Assembly: GCA_019925795.1 (NCBI GenBank)
Contig: CM034304.1
Span: forward strand, 2,480,001 to 2,544,000
Reading direction: 5' to 3'
From: Dendrobium chrysotoxum
Lineage: Eukaryota; Streptophyta; Magnoliopsida; Asparagales; Orchidaceae
Length of the DNA: 64,000 nt
The translations under genes were made by a program, and so were the position numbers. The notes under the pieces were generated by a model. The model saw only the letters and a list, made by a program, of their open reading frames with translations, was not told the origin of the DNA and ran no database searches. Below, in pieces: positions 46,336 through 57,661 of the stretch. Every line of letters begins with the position of its first letter. The stretch's first letter is position 1.

Positions 46336-47664
46336 TTATTTGTGCCAAATAGAATTTATGCACATTTTATCAAAATCATTTAATATTTCCATAGGAACTA
46401 ATGAATGAGTTGATAAAAATATAAGAAAAGAAAGAAAAGATGATTTAAGAAGAATAAATCTTCCTACTAAAGAAATAAATCTTCCTGCTAAAGAAATAAA
46501 TTTGTTTCCCCCGGTATTCAATCTATTTAAAACTTTCTCCATCAAATTCTTAAAATCTAAAGCACATAATCTTCTCAAGGCAATCTCGACACCAAGGTAA
46601 CTCATTTCATTCCCAACCTTTAAACCCAAACATCGACAAATAATTTTTCTCTTCTTCAAAATATATTTACCAAACAAGATATAGGGCTTTTGATAGTAAA
46701 CAATTTGTCCAGACCATTTGCAATAATCCTTTAGAATTTTATTCACCTTTTTGGCGCTTCTTGTATTTTCTTTAGAAAAAATAAGAATATCATCTGCATA
46801 TAGCAAATGAGATATTGTTTGTGCATTTGGAGAAATTTTGATACCAATTCTCTTTTCTCTTTGAAGAAATGCATTTGATAAAAGTTGTGAACACATAATA
46901 AATAAGTAGGGAGACAATGGGCAACCTTATCTAAAACCGTTACTTGCTTCAATCCAATTTGAATTATTACCCTTAATCAAGATAGAAAACCTTGGATCAA
47001 CAACACATTCTAACAAATGATTTGGGAATTTAATTGGAAAACTGAAATAATCCAACACTTGTGTTAATGTTGATCAGCTTATATTCTCGTAATCTTGTTC
47101 CATATCAATTTTAATAGCCAAAAGTCCACTATTAGCCTTAGAAAATCCCATGTGATTTGTAGTTTCCCAAATGCTTAATCACTTAAACAAGTTCATCCTT
47201 AGAAAATTCAAATTCCAAAAACAATCTATCACAATCTTCAAGAACATGAGATGGCCATCCATAAAGAATGCAATTCCTATCCCTCCATTTGTTCTAAAAG
47301 AAATTAAAAAAAAATTCCTTTCCATACTTTTTTGATCTTCAACAACCATACCATTATTTTCTTTGATTTGATGAATCCAAATCCCATTTCTTGTAGAACT
47401 AACAAAAGCTTGGAAAAACATTGAATTTGTATCTTCTTCTTCCATCCATTTTACTTTCGCACTTTGCCTCCACCAAGAATTTAACCGAGCTAGGGTAACA
47501 TTCAACTCATTAACTTTTGTTCTAAGCAAAAATAATTTGTCTTCAGAAAGAGCACCAGCAACTGGTCCCTCCATTTGTAATTCGAAAGTTTCCTTTTTAA
47601 GGTTCTCCTTCAACATCCCTAAATCTTGAAGTTTACCTTTACTCCAATAGAATAAAGCTTTCAA
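46336..47664 (-). pseudogene. LINEb reverse transcriptase, internal deletion
   Basis: The frame 47664-47179 carries WWRQSAKVKWMEEEDTNSMF and FQAFVSSTRNGIW (the region before RT). The frame 46917-46336 carries MSPYLFIMCSQLLSNAF and ISHLLYADDILIFSKENT with the catalytic Asp pair, then SYLGVEIALRRL. Between them, near 47165, the sequence jumps from the segment corresponding to LINEa FSIDELEHVIKN directly to the one corresponding to KAFMAIKIDMEQAYD. About 130-150 codons with the RT finger motifs are therefore missing. Such a protein would be inactive even without the stops. Confidence 0.85.
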
Positions 47665-47679
47665 AGTTTTTCTAAATTT

Positions 47680-48511
47680 TTAGTTCAGAATTTGAGAAGC
47701 ATCACCAACAACAAATTTATTCAATGATTTAAAAATGATACCCGAAGAAGTCTGATATGAAGCCCAAACATCTTTAAATCTAATAGTCCTTTTTCTACTA
47801 ATAATAGAATGGAAGAGATTCAAAATAATTGGACAATGGTCTGAATCAACTCTAGCTAAACGCCAAACAAAGGAAAGATAAACAACATTAATAGCATTTG
47901 AATTTAATAAACATCTATTCAATCTTTCCATGATACGAGCTCTTCCACCTTTGTTGTTACACCAAGTTTATTTCAGCCCAATCACACCAATTTTGTGATA
48001 ATCATTATTATTCATAAACATATCTATTTCCTGAGGCCCTTGAGAAAATACAAATTTCTTAACTCCTCTTTTATCATCTTGAAACAAAATATAATTCAAA
48101 TCCCCTCCAACAATCAAAGGAACTTCACTAGAAGAAAATAATTCTTGGTTATCCCACAAAAACCTCCTTTATAAATAGTATTACTTCCATAAATAGTAAA
48201 ATAATCCAATCTCCTTTATTTTTAACATTTAGTTTACCAATGATAAATTGAGAAGAGGCTTTAATAAAGGAAAAATATGAAATGTTAGATCTCCATAAAA
48301 AAAAATTCCACCTGATAACCTTTCAGAGGGAAAACAGAAGAAATCCAAAAAATACTAATGAATCTATTGAATTCTATTATATTAATGAAGAAATTTTTGT
48401 TTCCACTATCCCAACAAAAAAAAAATCACGATCTTTTACAAACTCCATCAAGTAAAGAGAGGCTACCTTATTTTTAGGTACTCTACAATTCTAGAAAGCA
48501 ATTGAAGTCAT
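47680..48511 (-). pseudogene. LINEb ORF2 start and APE-type endonuclease
   Basis: ORF2 begins at ATG 48511 with MTSIAF, a stop, then NCRV, the usual start of LINE endonucleases (catalytic Asn strand), and FVGIVETKIS at about 48400 (ET motif with the catalytic Glu). Frame 48159-47968 has LIVGGDLNYILFQDDKRG (the GD.N motif). Frame 47931-47680 has RLARVDSDHCPIILNLF (the SDH motif). All landmark residues are present despite frame breaks. The ATG overlaps the ORF1 stop (TAATG). Confidence 0.85.
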
Positions 48512-50655
48512 TACAAATTTAAAGGGGACAAAGTCCCACCCATTTCTTTTTTAAACATACCAAATTTCTTATTATGAGGAAGGATTGAAAGCAGGCCTAA
48601 TGACTTCAGTTCATTATGAAGTTTAAATTTATTAGGACCCAAACTACCATCCAAAACACCTTTAGTAGAAGAAACACAATGATCTTTTATTTTATCACCT
48701 TTTATACTAGTAACATTATCACTTTCAAAAATATAAGAATTTACAAGAATCTTTTTACGAAACTTCCTCATCAACAATCCCATTTAAAGCTTCAATCTTG
48801 TTAACAATAATAGGGATTACAAATGAAACAGGAAAAGAATTGATACAAGAATCCAACTAAATGGAAGAATCCTTCAGATTGTCATTCACACTTTTCCTTG
48901 CATCTAATGCATCAGCTTTATAAAGTGTAGAAACAACATTTAAATTAGCAATTATAATTTTTTTAGGTACAGATTGTTCTAAGACAAAAACTCCATCTAG
49001 TGTCGTAACTTCATCTAAAATCACAACTCCAATTAATGCAGCAACTGCATCTGATACAGCCACTCCATCGAAACTAGCAATTTCATCTAACGCTTCAACC
49101 CCACAAACTTCAATTGGAACATGAGAACTAGAATTTTTGGTTGAATGTTTAGTATGTTCAAATCTATTAGAAATAGTATAACCACCTTCAAAATTGATAA
49201 AAGATTTATTTATCGCCAAACTTTTCTGAAAACCACTTTTAATAAACTTGCCTAATAAAGGTTTTTTTTTTCTTTCATAGTTAACATGAATCCAAGGTCC
49301 ATATGAAGCATTACTTCTAACTTCAGCATTGTGAGGAAGTTCATAACTGAAATCAACAGGTTCAGAATAATCCATAACAGAAGCATCTTTATTGGCATTA
49401 GAATTATTAGTCAAGCAATCATCAAATTTGTGACCAATCCTTCCATAATTAAAACAGAATAAAGAGATTTTTTCATATTCAAAATTTTGGAAGAAATGGC
49501 TTATCAAACCTTCCACCCATACTCCCAAAAGTGGCTTACTAACAAGTTTAATATGAAAACAAATTCTTGCATATTCTCTTCTAACCCATTAAAACATGTT
49601 ACCATCAATAAAAAAAGGTATACCAACTTTAGAAGCAACTCTTGTAATTTTTTTTTTCATCCCAGCATTGTAATGATAATTATGGCATTCTAATCCATAC
49701 CGGAGCTATCAAACTCTTTAGTGATGTCGGAGAAAAATTAGGAGTCCATTTATCCATACTTATGATATGGTCACTCACATACCAAGGTCATCCTGTTAGC
49801 ATAGCTTCCATAGCTTCAAAATATTGAAAAGAGCACAAAAACTAGCCTAAACAAAGAATAGTAAGATGAAACTTACCAAATTGAGTCCATTATTGACATA
49901 ATTTAGAATAGATAAATTAGAAAGGAATGTTTTTACCGAGCACTTTAATAACAATAGCATTTTGAAGCTTTTGAGTATTTTCCATCTCATTTGCATCATG
50001 AAGTTTAATAGCATTTCCTCCTTCTATTAGAACATAATCTAAATAAAAAAAAATACCCACTTTAATATTGGAACATTTATCCAAACAGTAGAAAAACCAT
50101 TCTTCAAATTAGGCTCAAAAAGAGGCACAACTATAATGTTAACATTTATTTTATGCAGACTTATAGATCCTATTAATCCTTTAACAGAAACTTTATTAGG
50201 ATTATTAATATTAATCATCCCCAATGACTCCGAAGAAGAAGTTCTAGTATTAGCTTCTAAATTAGTAGTTGTAACTGAGTTTGAGTTTAATATTCCAAAT
50301 CTATTTACAAAAATCTTTCTTTCTAAAGAAGAAGAAGCCTCATAGTGTTAGCCCCATTACAACCATCTTTTTTAAGATTAAAACCTACAACGAGTTTCAG
50401 ACTTTTTATAGCAATATCATTAACTATGCCATTGCCTTTACAAAAAATTGCAATCTTACTTTTTAATACAACAGAAACATGCTCTTTAATCACCAAAGGA
50501 GCTTCATGTTTTCTTTATTTATGAGATGAAAGAGATACATCAGAAGCAGTAGAATAATGACCATCATTTGAAACATCAATAGGTTTGACATCAACTTTTG
50601 AATGAAGACTGGCCGGACCAGTAGAAACAGATGGTCGGTGACCATCTGCTGCCAT
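48511..50655 (-). pseudogene. LINEb ORF1 (RNA-binding, zinc-knuckle protein), decayed
   Basis: The start at ATG 50655 (MAADGHRPSVSTGPASL) lies about 70 bp inside the element. A central segment, 49528-48857 (223 codons), begins VWVEGLISHFFQNFEYEKIS and holds CFNYGRIGHKFDDC. This is a CCHC knuckle of the L1 ORF1 type in which the second Cys is Tyr. A Val/Asp-rich low-complexity part follows (about 49095-48975). The last frame, 48783-48511, ends in TAA overlapping the ORF2 ATG. Frame changes occur near 50510, 50040 and 48780. ORF1 would coat the RNA. Confidence 0.8.
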
Positions 50656-50728
50656 AAGTGAAAAAGCTACAAAAAAGCGACAAAGAAAAAAATTGAAAAA
50701 TAGGATTAGTACAGCTCAATATCTTAAT

Positions 50729-50751
50729 AATAGTTTATTAGATGATTAGTT
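50729..50751. repeat. LINEb target-site duplication, right copy
   Basis: It matches 44679-44701 at 20 of 23 positions and marks the LINEb 5' end. Confidence 0.9.
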
Positions 50752-51639
50752 AAGGTTTGTTAGTAGATCATGCTATTTGAATGAACTGTAGTACAATAGG
50801 ATTAGTATAGCTCAATATCAGATTGTATAGGACATACCAAAATTCATCCAAGATGCCCTTGGGAGATTCATGTGGTATGATCTTATGACCACACTAGATG
50901 AACCAAACTTCATTGAATGATTCCTCAAGTGACTCATACATTATATTATCATACAGTGTGATCTATAATTAATCAGATCCAATTGGGCTACTTAATTATT
51001 TGACCTAATTAAGAAATGATTTAAAAGATCATACAATACAAAATGATTAGTGTAGAATGAATAGTTCAAAATTTAAAATTCAAATGTTCCTATTTTAGGT
51101 AAGTTAGATTTGATGGTAGAGTTTATAGTTATAGTTAATCATCCAGTATGATGTGTGGTCATATTATATGATTTATTATATGTGATTCTAATTTTTTATT
51201 TAAATTAAATATTTTAATTAAGTTCTATTTTAATTAATCATACAATACAATTGAGATTGTATAGTATGATTAAAAAGAAAAATTGAAATCTTTATTTTCA
51301 CTCCACCCATGTGTGTGTGAATTGGTCCTACGCTAACATACACCTTTTACATTGAAAGACTCATATAAATAAAAAGTATATATATACTCTTGCATAAATA
51401 AAACCTATGCTATCTAATATTGAGTCCTGATTGTCAAATGATTCTTAATGTATGCTGAACATAAAAAATTAGTACAAAGAAAATATATGAAATAATAAAA
51501 TATATGAGGACCTAAATACAATCCAACAATATGGGTTGTCATCAAAATACAAGCTCGGGCTCCTGGATTGCAACAAAGTATAGATAAGATTTATTAATTT
51601 TATTATATTCAACCACTTACCTTATCTTTTCTAATGAAA

Positions 51640-52540
51640 TATCTTATATTGGAAGAATACACTCATATCATCACCTCATTTCCCGAAGTAGATTCATTTA
51701 AATCTTCTGGAGGTTTACAACAAGGACATCTTTTATCTCTTGCTCTTTTAGTTATAGCCATGCATATATCTCTATAAGTTTTTTTTTATTAATAGAGTTG
51801 CTTCTATATTATTTGGATCCAAATGTTATTTGAATATTTCATATCCTTGGGTTGTTGATGATTTACTTGTCTTTATGATTGGGTATATTTTTAATGTAAG
51901 GATGCTTATAAAATTTCTTAATCACTATGAGTTAATTTTTTAGTAGTCAGTGAATAAAAGAAGTGTAACTTTGTTCATTCCATGCTTATTTTCTTACATC
52001 AGTCATTTATTTTGCATGTCCTTGTAGGTTTTTACTAAAGAATATTCCTATTACTTATTTCGGGATTCCCTTTCAATGGTAGAATGAATATGAGATTTTA
52101 CATAAAATCAAGTTTAAAATCTTCTCATTTAATTGCATATCATTGATTTACATGTTAATGCAATAAGTTTATTAATGTTAAATATTGGTCTAAGATGCTT
52201 TGTGCTATTATGCATATTAAATGGAATCCTTTGTGGTTATATAAAATGAAGGGGGTAGTTAAATATATTGTTGAGAAATATATTTCTTGGTATGTTAGCC
52301 ATGAAATTGTTACATTTTATCTTGGTGACTTGTGTGGTTTTGGCTCTTTCTTCCATATTTCTGAATGTTAATGTTATTAAATTTAAAGTGAATGTTTTTT
52401 ATTAGAAAGGCTTTTGTGATTTTACTAATTTGAGGCAAATTTATGAGAATGGTTAGATTAGGTTGAACTTCAATTTCACACATCAAATTAAAAATTGTCC
52501 ATAAAAATCCACTTTATAAGTATAGATATATGAAACATTT
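51640..52540 (+). pseudogene. LINEc fragment: decayed plus-strand LINE RT
   Basis: The plus strand at 51690-51775 reads SFKSSGGLQQGHLLSLALLV, then IAM, matching the GLRQGDPLSP..LFVIAM motif of LINE RT. After frame changes, about 51850-51960 resembles the stretch after the catalytic Asp pair (FLNHYELIF). About 52010-52075 reads NIPITYFGIPFQ, like the N.P..YLGIP motif. About 52215-52365 resembles the W..G....FW region. Both ends are missing and every frame is interrupted. The lineage differs from LINEa and LINEb. Confidence 0.6.
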
Positions 52541-52549
52541 TATGAGCAT

Positions 52550-54286
52550 TTGACATCAGATCAATCAACAACTATCTGTAAGTGTATTTTCAATTCATTT
52601 AGTAACTTCAAATGGACCAAAATATCTTGGACTCAACTTACTAATCTTGGTAAATCTACTTGCTCCTTTTATCTGACTAATTGTAAGAAAAATATAGTCT
52701 CTAACTTGACATTCAAAATTCTTATATATTAGGTCATAATATTTAATTTTCCTGCTCATGGATGCCTCTTAGCTCATTTTGATCAACTTGATTTTCTTAT
52801 TAATAGAAATAAATAATCCAAAACCCATTAATTCACTTCCAGCCATTTTAGCTTGAGATAAAAGAGTTTTATATTTCTTATCATACAAGGCTTCATAAGG
52901 AGCCAAATGAATATTTCACATGAATTTATGATGATAAGATTACTCAATTAATGGGATGTAATCCTCTCCACTTCCTCCAAATTCTAGAATATAAAAATTC
53001 AATAGATCTTCTAGTACCTGAATAACACTTTGATTGTCCATCTATCTTAGGATGAAAAGTGGTACTAAATTAAACTTTGACACAAGGTCACTTCTTACTC
53101 CAAATCATGAATAGGATAGTTCTTCACATGCAACTTCAATTATCTTAAGGCATAGGCTACTACCTTCGTATATGATCCACACACAACCCATACCTTTCCA
53201 AGAGGAATCACTATAACATAAAATTCTTCAGTGCCTGTTGGAATAGTTAATATAAGAGCTAAAATTTTACCTTCTTCAACTTATGGAAACTAGCCTCACA
53301 TTCTATCATACAAATAAATGACACATCCTTTTGAGTTAACTTGGCCAAACGGATTACAATATATCAAAATCCCTTGAAAAATTTCCAATAATAACCAACT
53401 ATACAAAGAAAACTATGAACCTCCATTATAGACATCTACCTCAACAAATCTACCATAGCTTATACTTTTCAGGGATATACTTTATCCCATCCATGCTCAC
53501 CACATGTCACAAAATATAATATAAGTGAACCAAAATTCATATTTCAAAAATTTAACATATAACCTCTAATGCCTTAGAATCTATAAGATCAACCTCAGAT
53601 GGTTAGAGTGCTCCTCTTATGATCTCAAATATACTACAATATGATTGATATAATAATAGAATAATCCAAATAATACTTGAATTCTCTATGCCGCAAATCC
53701 ATAAATATTGTCGGTGTATTTATCATGTTAAATGGCATCAGCAAAACCTGTACTACCCATATCAAGCAATGCAGGCTATCTTCAACCCATTCTCAGTTCC
53801 CTCCCTCAAATGGTGATAACTAGATCATAAATTAATTATAAAAAAATATAAAAGCACCATAGATTTATCAAACAAATCATCTATCCTAAACAATTGATTT
53901 ATATTCTTTATAGTCACCTTATTTAGCTCTTGATAGTTCATATGCATTCGCAAAGATCTATCTTTTTTTATAAACAACATAAGATCTCCCCACAGGTACC
54001 CACTTTACCTAATAAAATCTTTGTCTAATAGCTCTTGTAGTAACCGTTTCAACTCCTATAACTCATAAGGGGTATTAATTATTCATGTTGTTCTAGGAAT
54101 TACTTTAATATAAAACTCTACATCTCTTTCTAAAGGTATACCAATGTTTCTTTTGGAAAAATTTTAGAAAATCTCATCATTACTGGAACATCCCCAATGT
54201 TTTTAAAACATAAGCTAAAATTATAAAATTTCCCTTCCTCCAAAATTTATCAACTTGCAACATAGATTTCAAAGAAGATAAAACAT
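52550..54286 (-). pseudogene. GypsyDel pol (RT, RNase H, integrase), Ty3/gypsy chromovirus type, decayed
   Basis: Minus-strand fragments in order from 54286: LKRLLQELLDKDFIR and KKDRSLRMHMNYQELNKVTI (RT start, about 54050-53910); HSFLCIVGYYWKFFKGF and RLAKLTQKDVSFI (RT end and connection, about 53430-53290). Next come VVAYALR and LKLHVKNYPIHDLE (RNase H, about 53170-53100), and DGQ-like sequence with VIQVLEDLLNFYILEFGG and APYEALYDKKY (integrase, about 53050-52880). YIFLQLVR and a SPRYIGPF-like stretch come last (integrase C-terminus, about 52700-52610). This order and wording are those of Del/Tekay elements. Many stops and frameshifts occur. SireD separates it from its protease at 59473-59840. 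Confidence 0.8.
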
Positions 54287-56173
54287 TGAATGTTCAATGT
54301 AGGATGTTAAGCCTAAGTAAATTGTCCCTAGGCACACCAATGCAAAAGCAATGCTATCACTCGATGCGGAAGCTAATACACTTATCAAAGGTTATAATAA
54401 TGATGATAATAATTTTTTCAACATAATAAAATATCAACCATAGATTTTCAATATGTAATTTTCTAGATAAATAAATCGTTGAAAAGTAAAGTTTAAAAAA
54501 AAAATTAGAATGAGCACACCAAACTTTTATAGTGGTTCAGTCAAACCATGACCTACGTCTACTCCCCGGAGTCCTCCTCTCTAAGTATTACACTAAACCT
54601 TTACTAACTCTCCTTTAGCCCCCACAGCTAGGAGAAGAAGCCCCTACAAAATCTCATCGACCAATCTAGTCTGGTAGAAGATCATTATGTTTTAAACCTT
54701 CTAGTGAGGTAGAGAATTTGGAATCCTTTTTCACCCTCCTGGAGAAGGTAGAGAATTTGGAATCCTTTCCACTCTCTTGGTGAAGGCAGAGAACCTGGAA
54801 TCCTTTTTCATCCTCCTGGTGAAGGCAAAGAACCTTGAATCCTTTTTCATCCTTCTAGTAAAGGTAAAGAACATGGAATCCTTTTTCACCCTCCTCGAGA
54901 AGGCAGAGAACTTGGAATCTTTTTTCACCCTCCTGTTGAAGGTAGAGAATCTCAAAACACTTTAACCTTCCCTTGTGCAGTAGAGTAGCCTGGTCCTTCG
55001 ACACTAAAGAGGCCTTCTTACCAAAGCTTCCCTCAAGACAAACCTTGACACATGAAGGAACTCAGGTGAAATTTCATTAGAGCAACCATGTGAAACTCCC
55101 TCTTACATTCTCTCAAAACCCATGAGGATCTTCTCCCTCTCTCACAAGCTCAGCCTTTTCTCTCCCAAACTCTAAGCTCTCTCTTCAAGCTTTCTTTAAA
55201 AGAAAATAACTTAATAAATGCCAAGAAGACTCTAATAAAGTTATATGAGAAAGCTTAAATTTAGGGCTTAAAAAACCCTAAAAAATGAATTTTTTCATCA
55301 CTGACCAAACTATATGATCCTAGATTATCTAGCATTATTAGTACAAATAAGCTTATTAATACTATATGAATAACAAGGCGCTATACATTTAATTCAAGTA
55401 TTTGAGCTAATCATACAATATGATATAGTGCATCATCTAGTATGATTAGTTCAATCAAATTAGATTATCATCTCGTATGATTGACAAAAAATAAATATTA
55501 TCCCATAAAAAGATCGGGTCATACAGTATGATTAGTCCAATCAAACAAAACGATATGACTGGATCAATAAATAAAAGTTTGATACCTAATTATAGGATCA
55601 ATTTAGGCAAGATTTGATTATATCGTACAGTACGATACCAATCATACGGTACTATTAGTACATATTTTGAATTTCAAAGTATTACCAAAATTATGATTGG
55701 AGGTTAAGATCTTAATATTTATTGATTATCCTATACTTTCTTAATCGTATAGTATGGTGAGTTTAAATAGCTTTAATTATGATAATTAGCCATTTTAATG
55801 ATTTTTTTGAATAGTAAATCATACAATACGATATGGATCGTAGAGTATGACTAGTTCAAAAAAAATTATAATTCTAATTTTCTCACTATCTCACTCCTTT
55901 GAGTGTGTGTGTGCATGGTCACCAGGCTAGCATACACTCTTATAGGATTTAAATCAAGAAATCATAATTAAATAAATGAATATTATAAACTCTTTCAACA
56001 AACCTTATTCAGCCAAATCTTGAGCCCAGAATCTTCACTGAATGTTGCATAATATACAAAAAATATTAGTACACACACAAACAAATATGCACTATAAATA
56101 TTAGGAGAAATAAATAGGTAATCAATAATGTTTGTAATCAATAAAAACATAAACTCGAGAGCCCGATGCAATA
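54287..56173 (-). repeat. SireD 3' LTR (about 1.9 kb)
   Basis: It aligns with 57662-59472 from the start (TTAAGCCTAAGTAAATT at 54309-54325 and 57681-57697) to the end (GATGCAATA, 56173). It carries a 39-bp minisatellite (54712-54960) and palindromes (about 55310-55860), including one exact ATCGTACAGTACGAT at 55622-55636. The polypurine tract follows. Confidence 0.88.
54712..54960. repeat. 39-bp minisatellite in SireD LTR
   Basis: GAGAA-C/T-TTGG anchors lie at 54712, 54751, 54789, 54828, 54867, 54906 and 54945, spacing 38-39 bp. Each unit has a small palindromic core like CTCCTGGAG or CTCCTGGTG. Because 39 is divisible by 3, both strands stay open, giving a spurious 13-residue repeat protein. 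Related units occur at 58080-58255, 27165-27315 and about 4650-4770 with different spacing and number. Confidence 0.9.
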
Positions 56174-56186
56174 ATCTCCCCTTTTG
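56174..56186 (-). other. SireD polypurine tract
   Basis: The element strand reads CAAAAGGGGAGAT next to the 3' LTR. Confidence 0.8.
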
Positions 56187-56357
56187 ATGATGGCAAACAT
56201 TATTGATTGAATTTATAAATTAATAATATTTTCTTCTAATCTTCCCCTCACTAAGAGAATTATATTTAAAATATGGATATATATATATATATATACATAA
56301 TTTAAGAAAATAAATTTAAAACTAAATAACATATGAACAAATACAACCAAATATATA

Positions 56358-56370
56358 CTCCCCCTTTTGA
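56358..56370 (-). other. SireD second, internal polypurine tract
   Basis: TCAAAAGGGGGAG on the element strand, identical over 13 bases to the SireA internal tract (6478-6490), with the same CCTTTTTGG neighbour. It is better preserved than the surrounding DNA. Confidence 0.75.
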
Positions 56371-56579
56371 CATAACCAAAAAGGAGAGATGATACAAAAT
56401 AACTAAAACACACATCATAGAAGGATAAAAAAATAGAAACCTAGAAAATAAGAGTACAACATACAATCATATGTAAAGTATAATTAATATAAAAATAAAC
56501 AAGTAAAAAAAATAAATAAATACATAAACAGACATTAACATACATATACCTTATCAAAATTAACAATTGAATCCTTGAT

Positions 56580-57602
56580 AATTCAGCAAAAGTTCATTAC
56601 CACTTCTTCATGTTCTTGTTATAATGACTCAGAGGCTATGTCTGCCCAGTAGATTTTTTGCTTCTTTTAATTTCCCCATTTTGTATTTGGCTTATCCTCA
56701 CCCTTTCCTTGACGAGGTGGCTCTTAAAATGGGTCATTCAATTTTTTGATGTCCTTGTTTCCTAGTCCTAAAGCAAAAAATGTTAGAAGAAAACTTCTCA
56801 TTTTTACCATTTTTATGTTTGCTCCGCTTTACTTGGCACTTGTACTTGCTCTTCTGGAAACTTTTGAATTGGATTGTTATTAACACTATCTCCTCACTCC
56901 CATCATTTTCTATGCCATTTTTATTCGAGTCTTCGACCATTAAGGCTATAGTCTTCTCTATTCTCTTATCTCCTACATCTAAAAGTCTTTGACTCACACC
57001 TTGCTCGTTGAAAATGATTGAGCTACAAAGATTATCAATAGAATAAGAATTCAAGTGTTTTGATTCACATATACCAGTTTCTTTGGCATAAAAATTATCG
57101 GATAGGCAACATAGAATTTTGTTGAACTTATCAGAGTTTGAAAGTTCTCTACCTAATGCATGCAATGATGTCATTATCTGAGTAAACTTAGTGTATATTC
57201 CTAAGATAGTATATTTAAGCTAAATTATTAGACTTCACTAGTACCTTCGTATGTAATGCATTTTCTATCCCAAATGTCCCTACTAGAGGTACAAATAGAA
57301 ACTGTCAAGTAATCTTCATACTTAAGTGCACAGAAAAAAATAGTTTAAGCCTTTAGCATTCAGTTGTGTGATGACTTGTTCTTCACTACTCCATTCAATA
57401 AAAGAAATATTAGTTTTGACTCCATCAATAAAATGTAATAATATGGAATAACCAGTTTGAATCATATGCACATCAAAAATTAATTGATTGTAAAAAAGTA
57501 GACACGTTGATTTTTTAAAAAATCAAGTGGTATGTTATCAAATAAAGGTGAACGAATTATATAATAACCCTCCAAGGTGTTTCTATTTCCAAAATGTGAC
57601 AT
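56580..57602 (-). pseudogene. SireD gag, decayed
   Basis: It starts at ATG 57602 (MSHFGNRNTLEGYY). The frame 57174-56734 (146 codons) carries TSLHALGRELSNSDKFNKIL, then AKETGICESKHLNSYSIDNL, the Gag core. It ends in CFRTRKQGHQKI, a damaged zinc knuckle in which the second Cys is Thr. The sequence ends near 56590 in the acidic region that precedes the coiled coil in SireA (about 12230). There it joins the 3' non-coding part, the deletion point of this element. Confidence 0.85.
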
Positions 57603-57661
57603 GGATCATTTTTTTTAAGGTTTTTTAAAATGCTACTTGTGAGATCCGCTTTGATACAAAT

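Larger units (their letters stand above)
44702..50728 (-). mobile_element. LINEb, nearly full-length plant L1-type LINE
   Basis: A 6.0-kb element between clear 23-bp duplications, A-tail at 44702-44708 (T-run on the plus strand). Order on the minus strand: short 5' leader, ORF1 (from 50655), ORF2 from 48511 with endonuclease, RT, zf-RVT-like region and RNase H. It is inserted in the SireC LTR. Decay is moderate and all long frames contain stops. It belongs to the same clade as LINEa but clearly differs in sequence. Confidence 0.92.
43701..51576 (-). repeat. SireC 5' LTR, interrupted by LINEb (about 1.8 kb without it)
   Basis: The plus strand starts TGAAAGTTCA (43701) after the primer site and ends GGATTGCAACA (51576). 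It includes GGTGAATTAGTGTTTTAAA at 43758-43776, leader repeats (44195-44300) and an AT box TATTTAAATA (44558-44569). Eroded palindromes lie at 44612-44645 and 50865-51275. LINEb is inserted in the palindrome zone. The final segment 51300-51576 matches the other LTR ends (CATGTGTGTGTG region, then the ATCAAAAT block). Confidence 0.85.

Noticed and set aside
44679..50751. Considered LINEb as part of SireC
   Set aside because: Clear 23-bp duplications and LTR continuity on both sides show a separate insertion.
54731..54965. Repeat protein with a 13-residue period open on both strands
   Set aside because: It is a by-product of the 39-bp LTR minisatellite. The homologous region in the other LTRs is not open.
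56270..56300. TA microsatellite as a possible regulatory site
   Set aside because: A simple repeat in AT-rich DNA with no conserved neighbour. Similar runs occur at 39466-39485 and 39531-39546.
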